NCBI GenBank assembly: GCA_958346935.1
Contig: CATVTM010000073.1
Coordinates: 1-9,516 of the forward strand
Direction of reading: 5' to 3'
Length of the DNA stretch: 9,516 bases
Origin: an uncultured Collinsella sp.
GTDB taxonomy: Bacteria; Actinomycetota; Coriobacteriia; Coriobacteriales; Coriobacteriaceae
Both the position numbers and the translations under genes were made by a program. The first letter of the stretch is position 1. Each line of letters starts with the position of its first letter. The notes below the pieces were generated by a model. That model was not told the DNA's origin. It saw nothing but the letters and a program-made list of their open reading frames with translations, and made no database searches. Below are positions 1 through 7,533 of the stretch, in pieces.

Positions 1-2
1 AC

Positions 3-986
3 ATAGCAACACCCGCCGCCGACGCGCCAACGACGCCGGCCGCCCCCACCCCCGTCGTGGGGCGCTTTGCCCCGTCGCCCTCGGGCCGCATGCACCTGGG
101 CAACGTGTTCAGCTGCCTATGCGCGTGGCTTTCGGCCCGCGGCCAGGGCGGCAGTATCGTGTTACGCATTGAGGACCTGGACGATCGCTGCAAGCGCCCC
201 GAACTTGCCGCCCAATTGATTGACGACCTGGCCTGGCTGGGGCTGGAGTGGGACGAAGGCCCCTACTACCAGCACGACCGCCTAGACCTGTACGAGAGCG
301 CCTTGCGCCGGCTGAAAGACGCCGGCCTCACCTATCCCTGCTTTTGCACACGCGCCGAGCTCCACGCCGCGAGTGCACCGCACGCGAGCGACGGCACGCC
401 CATCTACCGTGGCGCCTGCCGAAGTCTTTCGGCCGAGGAGGTGGCCCGCCGCAGCGCCCTGCGCGCGCCGGCCACACGTCTGCGCGTGCCCACCGTCGAC
501 GACCTCGCAGACGACGTGATCGAATTTGTGGATCGCACGTACGGCGCCCAATGCGAAGCACTCGCCACCGAGTGCGGCGACTTTTTGGTGCGCCGCAGCG
601 ACGGCGTGTTTGCCTATCAGCTAGCCGTGGTGGTCGACGACGCTGCCATGGGCGTCACCGAGGTCGTGCGCGGATGCGACCTGCTGGGGTCCACGCCGCG
701 TCAGATCTATCTGCAGCACCTGTTGGGACTGCCCACGCCGCACTACGCACATATTCCGCTGCTCATGGCACCGGACGGCCGCCGCCTTTCCAAACGAGAC
801 CGCGATCTGGACCTGGGCGAACTCCGCGCCCGCTTTGGCACGCCCGAAGCGCTGCTGGGCTGGCTCGCCGGGCAAACGGGCATCGCGCCGGGCACCACGC
901 CGCGCTCTGCCGAGCAGCTGGTCGAGCATTTTAGCTGGGATGTTATCCGCAAGCACAGGGAGAACATCACCGTAACGGCTGAGTAA
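3..986 (+). CDS. gluQ: Glutamyl-Q tRNA(Asp) synthetase, 5' end outside window
   Basis: This enzyme activates glutamate and attaches it to the queuosine base of tRNA(Asp), rather than charging a tRNA 3' end. The sequence shows a class I synthetase core: a HIGH-type motif (HLGN, residues 13-16 counted from the GTG at 57), a KMSKS-type motif (RLSKR, 243-247), and the GluQ zinc-site pattern C95-x-C97, Y117, C121. It stops at about 309 residues, so the anticodon-binding domain of true GluRS is absent, as expected for GluQ-RS. The GTG at 57 has no Shine-Dalgarno site, lying after a run of C, and the frame stays open with Ala/Pro/Thr-rich codons to the left edge. The true start is therefore probably upstream of the window. 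It converges on the phosphoesterase gene with only 15 bases between stops and no terminator hairpin that I can see. Confidence 0.9.
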   Translation: MATPAADAPTTPAAPTPVVGRFAPSPSGRMHLGNVFSCLCAWLSARGQGGSIVLRIEDLDDRCKRPELAAQLIDDLAWLGLEWDEGPYYQHDRLDLYESALRRLKDAGLTYPCFCTRAELHAASAPHASDGTPIYRGACRSLSAEEVARRSALRAPATRLRVPTVDDLADDVIEFVDRTYGAQCEALATECGDFLVRRSDGVFAYQLAVVVDDAAMGVTEVVRGCDLLGSTPRQIYLQHLLGLPTPHYAHIPLLMAPDGRRLSKRDRDLDLGELRARFGTPEALLGWLAGQTGIAPGTTPRSAEQLVEHFSWDVIRKHRENITVTAE

Positions 987-1001
987 TCAGGCACCCCACC
1001 C

Positions 1002-1727
1002 CTACGCAACATCCCAGGGCTGGAGTTCGTCGCCCAGGCGAACGATGCAGTCGTAGAGCACGGTATGGCGCTCGGACGGGTTGGCATCCCGATGAAAATG
1101 CCCGTAGTACCAGCGCTTGTAGTCCAAGCGATCTTCCAGCTCATCGAAAAACGCCGTAAGCCGATCAACGGCGGGGCAATTCCAGCCGGGCGCCGGATAA
1201 AGCGTGGGCGAAAGCATGCGCGTAGAGCAGGTGTGGGTGACCACGTAGTCGACCTTCCAGCCCACGCTGTCGAGCTTTGTCCGTGCCTCCTCAAAGTTGC
1301 GGTCGTCCGGCAGCTCCTGCGGCCACCAGCTGGAATACGGAATGCGGTATTCCTTGTCCACGCTCGTGGCGCCGCCCATGGTAAAGACCGTTGAGCCGTC
1401 GAGCTCAAAAACCTCGCCACGCGTCAGGCGCCGTATGGGAGAGGTATCCGACAGGCGCTGCGTCAGCCCACCGTGCCACAACTCCATGGGGCGCTCTGCC
1501 CAGTGGTCGAAACGTTCGTGGTTGCCGTCGACGAACAGCACGGTATAGGGGCGCGACTCCAGCCAAGCGATGTCGGCGCACTCCTCAGCAGAGAAATCCC
1601 ACGGAAAGCCAAAATCGCCGGCAATGATGAGATAGTCGTCGCTCGTCAGGCTTTCCCCAAGATCCCAATCGCGCAGCTTTTGCATGTCGAGGCCGCCGTG
1701 AACATCGCCCGTCACATAGACCGTCAT
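1002..1727 (-). CDS. Calcineurin-like metallophosphoesterase (second gene of pair)
   Basis: A 241-residue cytoplasmic protein of the calcineurin-like metallophosphoesterase fold, which uses a two-metal centre to hydrolyse phosphomonoesters or phosphodiesters. The metal-ligand motifs appear in the expected order: GDVHG (D8, H10), AGDFG (D38), GNHE (N69, H70), VTHT (H165) and GHFH (H210, H212). No signal peptide or extra domain is visible, so the substrate cannot be named. Its ATG overlaps the stop of the upstream phosphoesterase gene by four bases (ATGA), which implies translational coupling. The two proteins share the fold but not close sequence, so they look like distinct family members rather than a recent duplication. 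It is the last gene of a three-gene operon. Confidence 0.88.
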   Translation of the reverse strand: MTVYVTGDVHGGLDMQKLRDWDLGESLTSDDYLIIAGDFGFPWDFSAEECADIAWLESRPYTVLFVDGNHERFDHWAERPMELWHGGLTQRLSDTSPIRRLTRGEVFELDGSTVFTMGGATSVDKEYRIPYSSWWPQELPDDRNFEEARTKLDSVGWKVDYVVTHTCSTRMLSPTLYPAPGWNCPAVDRLTAFFDELEDRLDYKRWYYGHFHRDANPSERHTVLYDCIVRLGDELQPWDVA

Positions 1728-2362
1728 CGGATCACCACTTCCCTCTTATAGGTTTCGAGATCGCACTCGATCTGCTCGTCGCCCGTGGCGTTGACCCACC
1801 ACGGCCATTTAACGCACTGCACCAGCTCGTCTACCTGCGCAAACCATAACTTGAGCTCATCCAAACTTACCGGGGCGTAACCGTTGGCGTCCACGCCCAC
1901 GTCATAGCGCAGCAGCCCCTGCCGAAGGTTGAACTTGTTATACGCGCCGCCGCAGCTATGGATATGCCCGTGCAGATGCCAGCTGCCGTGCGACATGCCC
2001 TGCCAGTCGACCATGGGATAGTGGCTCAGCACGATTTTCTGGCGGTCGATCCTGAGCACGCAAATGGGCGGCTCGACGATAAAAGCATCCGCTACCGCAG
2101 GCTGCGTCCAGTCTTTGTCGTGGTTGCCGAGCAGCAGATGGACGCGCCTACATGCAATGCTTTTGCGCAGCTCGTGGGCGTCTTGGACCGTCATCTTAAA
2201 GCTAAAGTCGCCCAAGATGTAGAGCTCGTCATCCGCAGCAACCTTGCTGTTAATGTTGGCGACCATGGCATCGTTCATCTGCGCAACGGTCGGCCACGGC
2301 CTGTCGCAGAGCCGCAGCATGTTCTCGTGCCCAAAGTGGGTATCGCTGGTAAACCAAATCAT
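1724..2362 (-). CDS. Calcineurin-like metallophosphoesterase (first gene of pair)
   Basis: A 212-residue metallophosphoesterase of the short, single-domain type also seen in phages and plasmids. Motifs are SDTHFGH (D7, H9, H12), GDFSF (D52), GNHD (N80, H81), LSHYP (H114) and HGHIHS (H133, H135), so the two-metal active site is complete. The ATG at 2362 is supported by a strong AGGAGGT at 2373-2367, five bases or fewer from the start. That SD site runs over the stop codon of the upstream membrane-protein gene, so the two genes are probably translationally coupled. The substrate is unknown; a phosphodiesterase or nucleotide phosphatase role is possible but not shown. The C-terminal 40 residues, rich in Trp, lie beyond the last metal ligand. 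Confidence 0.88.
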   Translation of the reverse strand: MIWFTSDTHFGHENMLRLCDRPWPTVAQMNDAMVANINSKVAADDELYILGDFSFKMTVQDAHELRKSIACRRVHLLLGNHDKDWTQPAVADAFIVEPPICVLRIDRQKIVLSHYPMVDWQGMSHGSWHLHGHIHSCGGAYNKFNLRQGLLRYDVGVDANGYAPVSLDELKLWFAQVDELVQCVKWPWWVNATGDEQIECDLETYKREVVIR

Positions 2363-2366
2363 GGGG

Positions 2367-2373
2367 ACCTCCT
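2367..2373 (-). promoter_or_regulatory. Shine-Dalgarno site overlapping upstream stop codon
   Basis: On the minus strand the sequence AGGAGGT reaches into the TAG stop (2374-2372) of the small membrane-protein gene and precedes the phosphoesterase ATG by four bases. Ribosomes finishing the first gene would sit on this site, which supports coupled translation in the operon. Confidence 0.7.
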
Positions 2374-2644
2374 AACGCCGCGGGGCATCTGCATCCCTTA
2401 GGGCTCGCCCCTCGTTCTTCCATCCAAACGGGTCAAGCACCCAAAAAACCAGATCGAGCACGCCGCCGGTCATCATGGCACCGGCAAGGGCCATGCAAAC
2501 GTGCAGAGAGCTGGCGCTTCGAAGCATGTCGAACGGCCCCAGAACAGCCAGCAGCGCGACCGCTGCGCCGGCAAGGCACGGCGCGAGGCACGGCCCTGCG
2601 TCCTTAACGCACTTCTTTGCAAGGTGCTTGGTGTTGTCACTCAT
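2372..2644 (-). CDS. Small two-helix membrane protein, function unknown
   Basis: A 90-residue protein that I do not recognise. The reading frame could begin as far up as 2785, but the ATG at 2644 is preferred: it has AAGGAG about ten bases upstream, and the extra 47 residues of the longer version are Arg/Cys-rich and do not look like protein. Two hydrophobic stretches are visible, about residues 19-38 and 48-70, separated by a short polar turn, with a charged tail (KNEGRALRDADAPRR). The short N-terminus is Lys-rich. Cysteines at 12, 19, 23 and 50 are notable for so small a protein. It is the first gene of the operon, nine bases before the next start, so it may help place or regulate the phosphoesterases at the membrane; that is only inference. 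Confidence 0.65.
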   Translation of the reverse strand: MSDNTKHLAKKCVKDAGPCLAPCLAGAAVALLAVLGPFDMLRSASSLHVCMALAGAMMTGGVLDLVFWVLDPFGWKNEGRALRDADAPRR

Positions 2645-2930
2645 CGATATCGAACTCCTTAGAAGGTCGTTGCTTGAATTCGCGCCGCCGCGGCAGAGCA
2701 GAGCGGCAGGGTAAGTGTCACATGTCGTGCGGACACAGCTGAAAGCCCTCGCGCAAAAACCAGCGCGCCGCAGGATTCGTATCACCTGCGGCGCGCCGAA
2801 AATGATCCGCTTTCCTCCATCCCCAACGGATCAGCTGAGTTGGTGCCGCCCGACGGAAAGGAAGAAGCCGGCGGCGTCACGAGCTGTAGCAATGTCGCTA
2901 GGCATAGGAAACAGACGCGCTCCAAACGCC
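2645..2930. other. Intergenic stretch between ATPase and phosphoesterase operon
   Basis: This 286-base gap separates two minus-strand transcription units. It holds the intrinsic terminator at 2755-2796 and a weaker hairpin with a 7-bp stem (TGATCCG at 2803-2809 pairing with CGGATCA at 2827-2833, 17-base loop). A promoter for the operon starting at 2644 must lie between about 2650 and 2760, but I see no convincing -35/-10 pair. Open frames here (for example 2715-2954 on the plus strand) have no SD site and atypical composition, and I do not call them. Confidence 0.5.
2755..2796 (-). terminator. Intrinsic terminator after the DUF4143 ATPase gene
   Basis: A perfect 12-bp GC-rich stem (2785-2796 with 2763-2774, 10-base loop) is followed on the minus strand by TGGTTTTTG. 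It is oriented to stop transcripts from the ATPase gene, 135 bases past its stop codon, before the phosphoesterase operon begins. There is no T-run on the plus-strand side. Confidence 0.75.
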
Positions 2931-4226
2931 CTAAGCCCCAAGCCTACCCATTAAGAAATCGACTGCAGAAACGATTTTGATGCCGTCAATGTCGGTCGGA
3001 TGGCTTCCCCGGCGAACAATGATGATCTTCTCGTAACCGCCGGCGATCTTCTCAAGCGACCTGAGCTCAAAAGGACGCAGCTCGCGCTTACGCGTCGCCT
3101 CCTCGTCAATCGACTCTGTGACCTGAATAAACTTACGATCCGAGCCGTCGCCTATCGCAACAAAGTCGATTTCGGCATCTCGAAGATGACCTGTGAAGAC
3201 CTGGTATCCGTCATAGACAAGGCGATTGTAAACGGCATTCTCGAGAACACGCCCGCTGTCGCTGCCGCGATACCCATCCAAGAAGGCTCGAAGCCCCAGA
3301 TCCTCAATGTAGAACTTACCGCCGGTCTTCAAAATGTCCCGACCCTTAATATCAAATCGACGCGCGTGCGAAAAGATATAGGTCTCCTCAAGGGCGGACA
3401 CACAAGTGTCCACGACGCCATGCGAGGATTTCGCCCCGTTCTCCGCCAGCGTTCCAACGATCTTATTAATTGATGTCGGGTTTGAAATGTTATCAGCCAA
3501 GTAGGAAGTGACGCGGTCGAGCACACTCCTGCTCGTCACCGACCGTCTACCCCGACGCGCCTCGCGAGCCAAAATGTCGCGCCCGACGATTGTTTGGTAC
3601 GTGCTCCAGATATAGTCCTTCATTTCCTGCTCCGGTAGCTTTGAAGCAGCAAGAAACGGCAGGCCTCCAAACGTAAGATAACGGTCGAGAAGATCGTCGA
3701 GCGCAACGATGTCCTCCCGACCAAAAACAACGAGCCTATTCGTGACGTCAGTCGGACCAAGAAAGTCGACATATTCCGAAAAAGTGAGCGGATGCATCCG
3801 AATCTCGACATACCTGCCCGAGATTAAGGTCGCAATCTCTGACGAGAGGAGAAAGGCATTCGAGCCCGTAGCATATATATCGCAGTCCCGGTCGACACGA
3901 AGTGCGTTAATCGCCTTCTCCCATCCGGCAACCTCCTGGAGCTCGTCGAAGAAGAGATAGCACCTCTTGCCAGCAGGCATTAGGCCGTCGACGTGGCGGT
4001 AAAGCTCTCGCCAATCACGCACGCCCTCCAGCTCAAACGACTCCATCTTAAAGGTCAAAAGACACTCGGACGGAACGCCGTTATCCTCCAAATGTTTGCG
4101 CATCATGTCCAGAAGCGTCGATTTGCCGCAACGGCGCATACCCGTTACGACCTTGATGACATCCGCATCACGAAAGGCGATCAACTTTTCGAGATATCGA
4201 TTTCTAGGAACCATCCGTTTATCCAT
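2931..4226 (-). CDS. AAA-family ATPase with DUF4143 C-terminal region
   Basis: A 431-residue protein of the AAA_14 plus DUF4143 family. Walker A is GMRRCGKST (residues 29-37), Walker B is LFFDE (91-95), a sensor-like ATGSN sits at 119-123 and SGRY at 137-140. The C-terminal half has the DUF4143 pattern (IEDLGLR about 307-313, LENAVYNRL 328-336). It ends in a PD-(D/E)xK-like arrangement, E329, then EIDF (352-355) and IQV (367-369), with Gln where Glu/Asp and Lys would normally sit. The family is widespread in gut bacteria and archaea; its role is unsettled, and roles in DNA handling or as part of a mobile or toxin-like module have been inferred only. I chose ATG 4226, preceded by GGGGCGGG, over the in-frame GTG at 4256, which lies inside the upstream repeats. 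It diverges from the helicase gene. Codon use is more AT-rich than the flanking genes, which suggests transfer. Confidence 0.85.
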   Translation of the reverse strand: MDKRMVPRNRYLEKLIAFRDADVIKVVTGMRRCGKSTLLDMMRKHLEDNGVPSECLLTFKMESFELEGVRDWRELYRHVDGLMPAGKRCYLFFDELQEVAGWEKAINALRVDRDCDIYATGSNAFLLSSEIATLISGRYVEIRMHPLTFSEYVDFLGPTDVTNRLVVFGREDIVALDDLLDRYLTFGGLPFLAASKLPEQEMKDYIWSTYQTIVGRDILAREARRGRRSVTSRSVLDRVTSYLADNISNPTSINKIVGTLAENGAKSSHGVVDTCVSALEETYIFSHARRFDIKGRDILKTGGKFYIEDLGLRAFLDGYRGSDSGRVLENAVYNRLVYDGYQVFTGHLRDAEIDFVAIGDGSDRKFIQVTESIDEEATRKRELRPFELRSLEKIAGGYEKIIIVRRGSHPTDIDGIKIVSAVDFLMGRLGA

Positions 4227-4239
4227 CGCCCGCCCCAAT

Positions 4240-4318
4240 CTGCAAGTTTTTCTCACAGCATGACAAAAACTTGCGAATTCTGCAAGTTTTTCTTACAAGT
4301 GACAAAAACTTGCAGAAT
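4240..4318. repeat. Two tandem copies of a ~40-base palindromic element
   Basis: Copy 1 (4240-4279) and copy 2 (4280-4318) are direct repeats. Each begins with TGCAAGTTTTT (4241-4251; 4281-4291) and ends with its inverse AAAAACTTGC (4265-4274; 4304-4313), separated by 12-13 bases containing TGAC. The sequence is nearly the same read from either strand. The array lies just before the ATPase start and contains its likely promoter, so it looks like an operator for a dimeric regulator, or a binding site for the ATPase itself. The function is inferred. Confidence 0.85.
4277..4305 (-). promoter_or_regulatory. Probable promoter of the DUF4143 ATPase gene
   Basis: On the minus strand TTGTCA (4305-4300) is followed after exactly 17 bases by CAGAAT (4282-4277). 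Both boxes fall inside the palindromic repeats, so any protein binding the repeats would block polymerase. The second repeat copy has the same -35 (4266-4261) with a poorer -10 (CAGATT), but transcription from it would start almost at the ATG. Confidence 0.5.
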
Positions 4319-4528
4319 CGTCTCCGGGTCATTTGCAACCGGATTCTGGCGAGGCCACGCCAAGGCGCAGACAACGGACGACACTGGGCCGTGGAAGTCG
4401 CTTGCTATTGAGAGTACGTCTCCTCCCAACCACCTATAAAACGAGACCGGAAAGAAAAGCCGCCCAAAACACGAACGATCGATCTGTTATCCTGGCGCCA
4501 ACATAGTCTTTCGAAAGGTTTGGCCGGG
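4319..4528 (+). promoter_or_regulatory. Leader region of the PLD-helicase gene with weak promoter candidate
   Basis: Together with the repeats this completes a 302-base divergent intergenic region. The best -10 match on the plus strand is TATAAA at 4435-4440; no good -35 lies 16-18 bases upstream, and TTGCTA at 4402-4407 is too far away. A transcript from there would have a leader of about 80 bases. GAAAGG at 4513-4518 is the SD site, ten bases before the ATG at 4529. I see no riboswitch-like fold. Confidence 0.3.
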
Positions 4529-7405
4529 ATGACTACGCAGCAGCAGATTGATATTGAATTCGACTCGCTTGCACGCGAGAACGATTCACCCAAGCTCATC
4601 GCCAACTCGAAGGCGACAGGCGGAACACTACTATCCGTTATCAAGGAGCAGCTCTCAACCTGCGGCTCTTTTGACTTTTGCGTAGCGTTTGTTGCAGACG
4701 GCGGCCTTCAAATCCTGGTCGAGACGTTCCAGAAGCTCAAGCAGCGTGGCATTAAGGGCAGGCTGCTCACGTCCACCTATCTCAACTTCAACTCACCCGA
4801 TGCCTTTCGCAAGCTCCTGGAATACGACAACATGGAAGTTCGCGTATTCCAGGGTAATCTGCATGCCAAGGGATACATTTTTGATAAGGGCGAAACCAGC
4901 ACGGTCATCGTCGGCAGCTCGAACATGACGCAGACCGCCCTCACCTGTAATAAAGAATGGAACGTGCTGTACCAGACTGTCGAGAACAGCCGCCTACTCG
5001 GCGAACTGAGGGGCGAGTTCAATTCGTTGTGGAACGACACCTCAACCGTTTTGCTTTCCCAAGACTGGATTGAGAACTATGCCGCATATCGATCGGCATG
5101 CCCGTCAAAGCCCAAATCGAAACCGACGTTCCAGGCAGCTGTTAGCCCAACCACGAACGACCTCGAAGAAATCAAGCCCAATAAAATGCAGCAGCGCGCC
5201 CTTGAGGCGCTCGGCGTAATCCACCGCAAGGGCGAGACCCGTGCGTTGCTGGTCTCGGCAACCGGCACTGGCAAGACCTTCCTTTCGGCGTTCGACGTGC
5301 TCGCAACTAAACCCCGACGCATCCTCTTTCTTGCGCACCGCCGGCGCATTATAGACGCCTCCCGTGCAAGCTACGAACGGCTTTTGGGTAGCACCTATAC
5401 GTTCGACACCTATCAAACTGGCAAGAATATAAGCAATGCTACCTGCGTGTTTGCCATGTGCTCTTCGGTCGCCAAGCATCTGAGCGATTTCCGTCCCGAT
5501 GAGTTCGACTACATCGTCATCGACGAGGCCCACCGCACGGGATCTCAGGGCTACCAATCCATCATGTCGCACTTTACGCCTCGATTTTATCTGGGCATGA
5601 CCGCTACGCCTAATCGCACCGACGGCTATGACGTCTTTGCCCTTTTCAATCACGTCATCGCGTTCCAGATCACGCTGCAGGACGCTTTGGCCGAGGAGAT
5701 GCTAGCCCCCTTCCATTATTTTGGCATTCACGATCTGGAGATTGACGACGAGACGGTTGAAGACACTGCCTTGTTCGGACGCTTGACGTCTGACGAGCGT
5801 GTGCGTCACATCACCGAGAAGATCGAAGAATACAGCGTCACCAAAAGCAACCGCAGGGGCTTAATTTTCTGCAATCGAAACGTCGAGGCCGAAGAACTGT
5901 CGCGCAAATTCAACACTCTCGGATATCGAACGGCTGCGATTAGCGGTCAAGATTCCGATGAAGTCCGCGATGCTGCGATCAGCCGACTTGAAGCCGGCGA
6001 GCTCGAGTACATTTTCTCGGTCGATATCATGAACGAAGGCGTCGACATCCCCTCGCTCAATCAGATCATCATGCTTCGACGCACCGACTCCGCAATCATC
6101 TTTATTCAGCAGCTCGGACGAGGTTTGCGCCTGAATGATGGCAAGGAATACACACTGGTACTAGACTTTATTGGCAATTACCAGAGCAACTTCTTGGTGC
6201 CCATCGCGCTTTCGGGTGACAAGACGTACAACAAAGACCGCCTGCGTCGTCTCGTCCAAGAGAGCGATTCGGCGATCCCCGGATGCTCAACGGTAAGCTT
6301 CGATCGTATTTCCGAAGCTCGCATCTATAAGGCCATCGACGGCGGTGACTTTACCTCCGTCAGATTTTTGAAGAACGAATATCTCGACTTGCGTCAGAAA
6401 CTCGGCAAGATTCCCTCGCTGCTCGAATTTGATCGTAATGGCTCCATCGATCCGCTGCTTATCTTCAAGAACAGCGGCCTGGGGTCCTACCACGCATTTC
6501 TTTCCAAATACGAGCCGGGCTACACAGTCCATTTTTCCTCTGATCAAACCAAGATTCTCAAATTTATTTCGCAAAAGCTCGCCGCGGGCAAGCGATTCGA
6601 AGACCTCTATTTGCTTCAAACGCTCGTCGAAGCCGGACACGAGGGCTATCGACATATGCGCGAGGCCGCGCTTAGGAACTACCGCGCACAACTTAAGGAC
6701 AGCGCCGTTAGGTCGGCAATCGCCGTCCTTAAGGGCGACTTTGCCACTCCTAAGGATTTCGTTTCCCTGCTTATTGACGACGGATGCGGACCTCGTCTGA
6801 CCGAAGTGTTTGCGAGCGCCCTGCGCAACGCAGAGTTCAAGCGTCAGATTCTCGAGGTGCTGGATTTTGGCATTGCGCGCAACCGACTCGACTATGCCGA
6901 GACGTACGAAAACACAAATTTCGTTCTCAATGCCAAGTACACGTACGAAGAGGTTTGCCGCTTGATGAACTGGGAAAAGAACATCAACGGCCAAAATCTT
7001 GGCGGCTACTTCTACGACGAGAAGACCAATACATTCCCCGTGTTTATTAACTATGACAAGGCACCCGACATTAGTGAGTCAATTCAGTATGAAGACCGCT
7101 TTGTTTCGCCGAGCAAGCTAGTTGCAATCTCTAAGAACAACCGCACGCTCAACTCCCCCGAGATTCTGCGACTGCAGGCATGGCCAGAAAACGGCTTGAT
7201 AACGTATTTGTTTATGCGAAAGAACAAGGACGATAAGGGTGGCAAGGAGTTCTATTTCTTAGGCGAAATACATCCGACCGGAGAGTTCGAGGCTATTAAA
7301 ACTAAGAGCAACGACAACGCCGTCGAAATCGAATATGAGCTCAACGCACCCGTGAGGCAGGACATTTACGAGTTTATGCTCAGCGATCTTAGTGAAGCCG
7401 AGTAA
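4529..7405 (+). CDS. PLD nuclease / SF2 helicase / DUF3427 fusion protein
   Basis: A 958-residue protein with three parts. The N-terminal 190 residues are a phospholipase D-like domain with one HKD motif (HAK at 112-114, GSSN at 129-132), as in dimeric PLD-type nucleases. Residues about 215-560 are a superfamily 2 helicase: Walker A SATGTGKT (243-250), DEAH (332-335), TAT (358-360), motif V around NEGVDIP (502-508) and motif VI QQLGRGLR (527-534). The C-terminus matches DUF3427, with the typical segment around YTYEEVCRLMNWE and NLGGYFYD. Such proteins probably translocate on nucleic acid and cut or process it; they occur as single genes in accessory and defence-rich regions. The frame also allows a TTG at 4520, but GAAAGG lies too close to it and is well placed for ATG 4529. 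No methylase or partner gene is adjacent. Composition is more AT-rich than the flanks. All key residues are present, so it looks intact. Confidence 0.9.
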   Translation: MTTQQQIDIEFDSLARENDSPKLIANSKATGGTLLSVIKEQLSTCGSFDFCVAFVADGGLQILVETFQKLKQRGIKGRLLTSTYLNFNSPDAFRKLLEYDNMEVRVFQGNLHAKGYIFDKGETSTVIVGSSNMTQTALTCNKEWNVLYQTVENSRLLGELRGEFNSLWNDTSTVLLSQDWIENYAAYRSACPSKPKSKPTFQAAVSPTTNDLEEIKPNKMQQRALEALGVIHRKGETRALLVSATGTGKTFLSAFDVLATKPRRILFLAHRRRIIDASRASYERLLGSTYTFDTYQTGKNISNATCVFAMCSSVAKHLSDFRPDEFDYIVIDEAHRTGSQGYQSIMSHFTPRFYLGMTATPNRTDGYDVFALFNHVIAFQITLQDALAEEMLAPFHYFGIHDLEIDDETVEDTALFGRLTSDERVRHITEKIEEYSVTKSNRRGLIFCNRNVEAEELSRKFNTLGYRTAAISGQDSDEVRDAAISRLEAGELEYIFSVDIMNEGVDIPSLNQIIMLRRTDSAIIFIQQLGRGLRLNDGKEYTLVLDFIGNYQSNFLVPIALSGDKTYNKDRLRRLVQESDSAIPGCSTVSFDRISEARIYKAIDGGDFTSVRFLKNEYLDLRQKLGKIPSLLEFDRNGSIDPLLIFKNSGLGSYHAFLSKYEPGYTVHFSSDQTKILKFISQKLAAGKRFEDLYLLQTLVEAGHEGYRHMREAALRNYRAQLKDSAVRSAIAVLKGDFATPKDFVSLLIDDGCGPRLTEVFASALRNAEFKRQILEVLDFGIARNRLDYAETYENTNFVLNAKYTYEEVCRLMNWEKNINGQNLGGYFYDEKTNTFPVFINYDKAPDISESIQYEDRFVSPSKLVAISKNNRTLNSPEILRLQAWPENGLITYLFMRKNKDDKGGKEFYFLGEIHPTGEFEAIKTKSNDNAVEIEYELNAPVRQDIYEFMLSDLSEAE

Positions 7406-7411
7406 CAGACG

Positions 7412-7426
7412 ATATGAGCAGGACAT
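7412..7426 (+). repeat. Left arm of 15-base inverted repeat around the IS
   Basis: The sequence ATATGAGCAGGACAT here recurs on the opposite strand at 8574-8560 with one mismatch (12 consecutive identical bases). The arms are 1.13 kb apart and enclose the IS110-type gene and both of its structured flanks. Confidence 0.6.
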
Positions 7427-7437
7427 AAAAACATTGA

Positions 7438-7531
7438 GAGCCCCTGCTGCATGAAAGACCGCGGATTAGGCCGACAATGGTGAGTGTCTAATCCAACCGT
7501 GGCGGCCACGCCGCATTCATGGAAGGGGCTC
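7438..7531 (+). ncRNA. Structured IS110 left end, RBS-masking leader or bridge-RNA candidate
   Basis: An outer stem pairs GAGCCCCT (7438-7445) with AGGGGCTC (7524-7531), stacked on CATGAA (7450-7455) with TTCATG (7516-7521). Inside are two further hairpins: GGATTAG (7463-7469) with CTAATCC (7488-7494) around an 18-base loop, and CGTGG/CCACG (7498-7502, 7506-7510). The outer stem contains GGAAGGGG, the transposase SD site, so folding would hide it. IS110 elements are known to encode a bridge RNA from a non-coding end; whether this is one, or only a translation block, is undecided. Confidence 0.4.
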
Positions 7532-7533
7532 CC

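Noticed and set aside
743..1420. 225-codon minus-strand frame across gluQ and the phosphoesterase gene
   Set aside because: It overlaps two well-supported genes in other frames and its translation is Ser/Arg/Pro-rich without motifs.
2645..2785. 47-residue N-terminal extension of the small membrane protein
   Set aside because: The extension crosses the terminator loop and promoter region and has no SD site, whereas ATG 2644 has AAGGAG.
4227..4256. GTG 4256 start of the DUF4143 ATPase
   Set aside because: It would put codons inside the palindromic repeats; ATG 4226 has a purine-rich SD-like site and begins the usual family N-terminus.
4240..4318. Possible CRISPR array
   Set aside because: There are only two units, directly abutting, with no spacers between them; each unit is itself an inverted repeat, so an operator fits better.
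6287..6994. 235-codon minus-strand frame inside the helicase gene
   Set aside because: Antisense to the DUF3427-side coding region; no SD site or recognisable domain.
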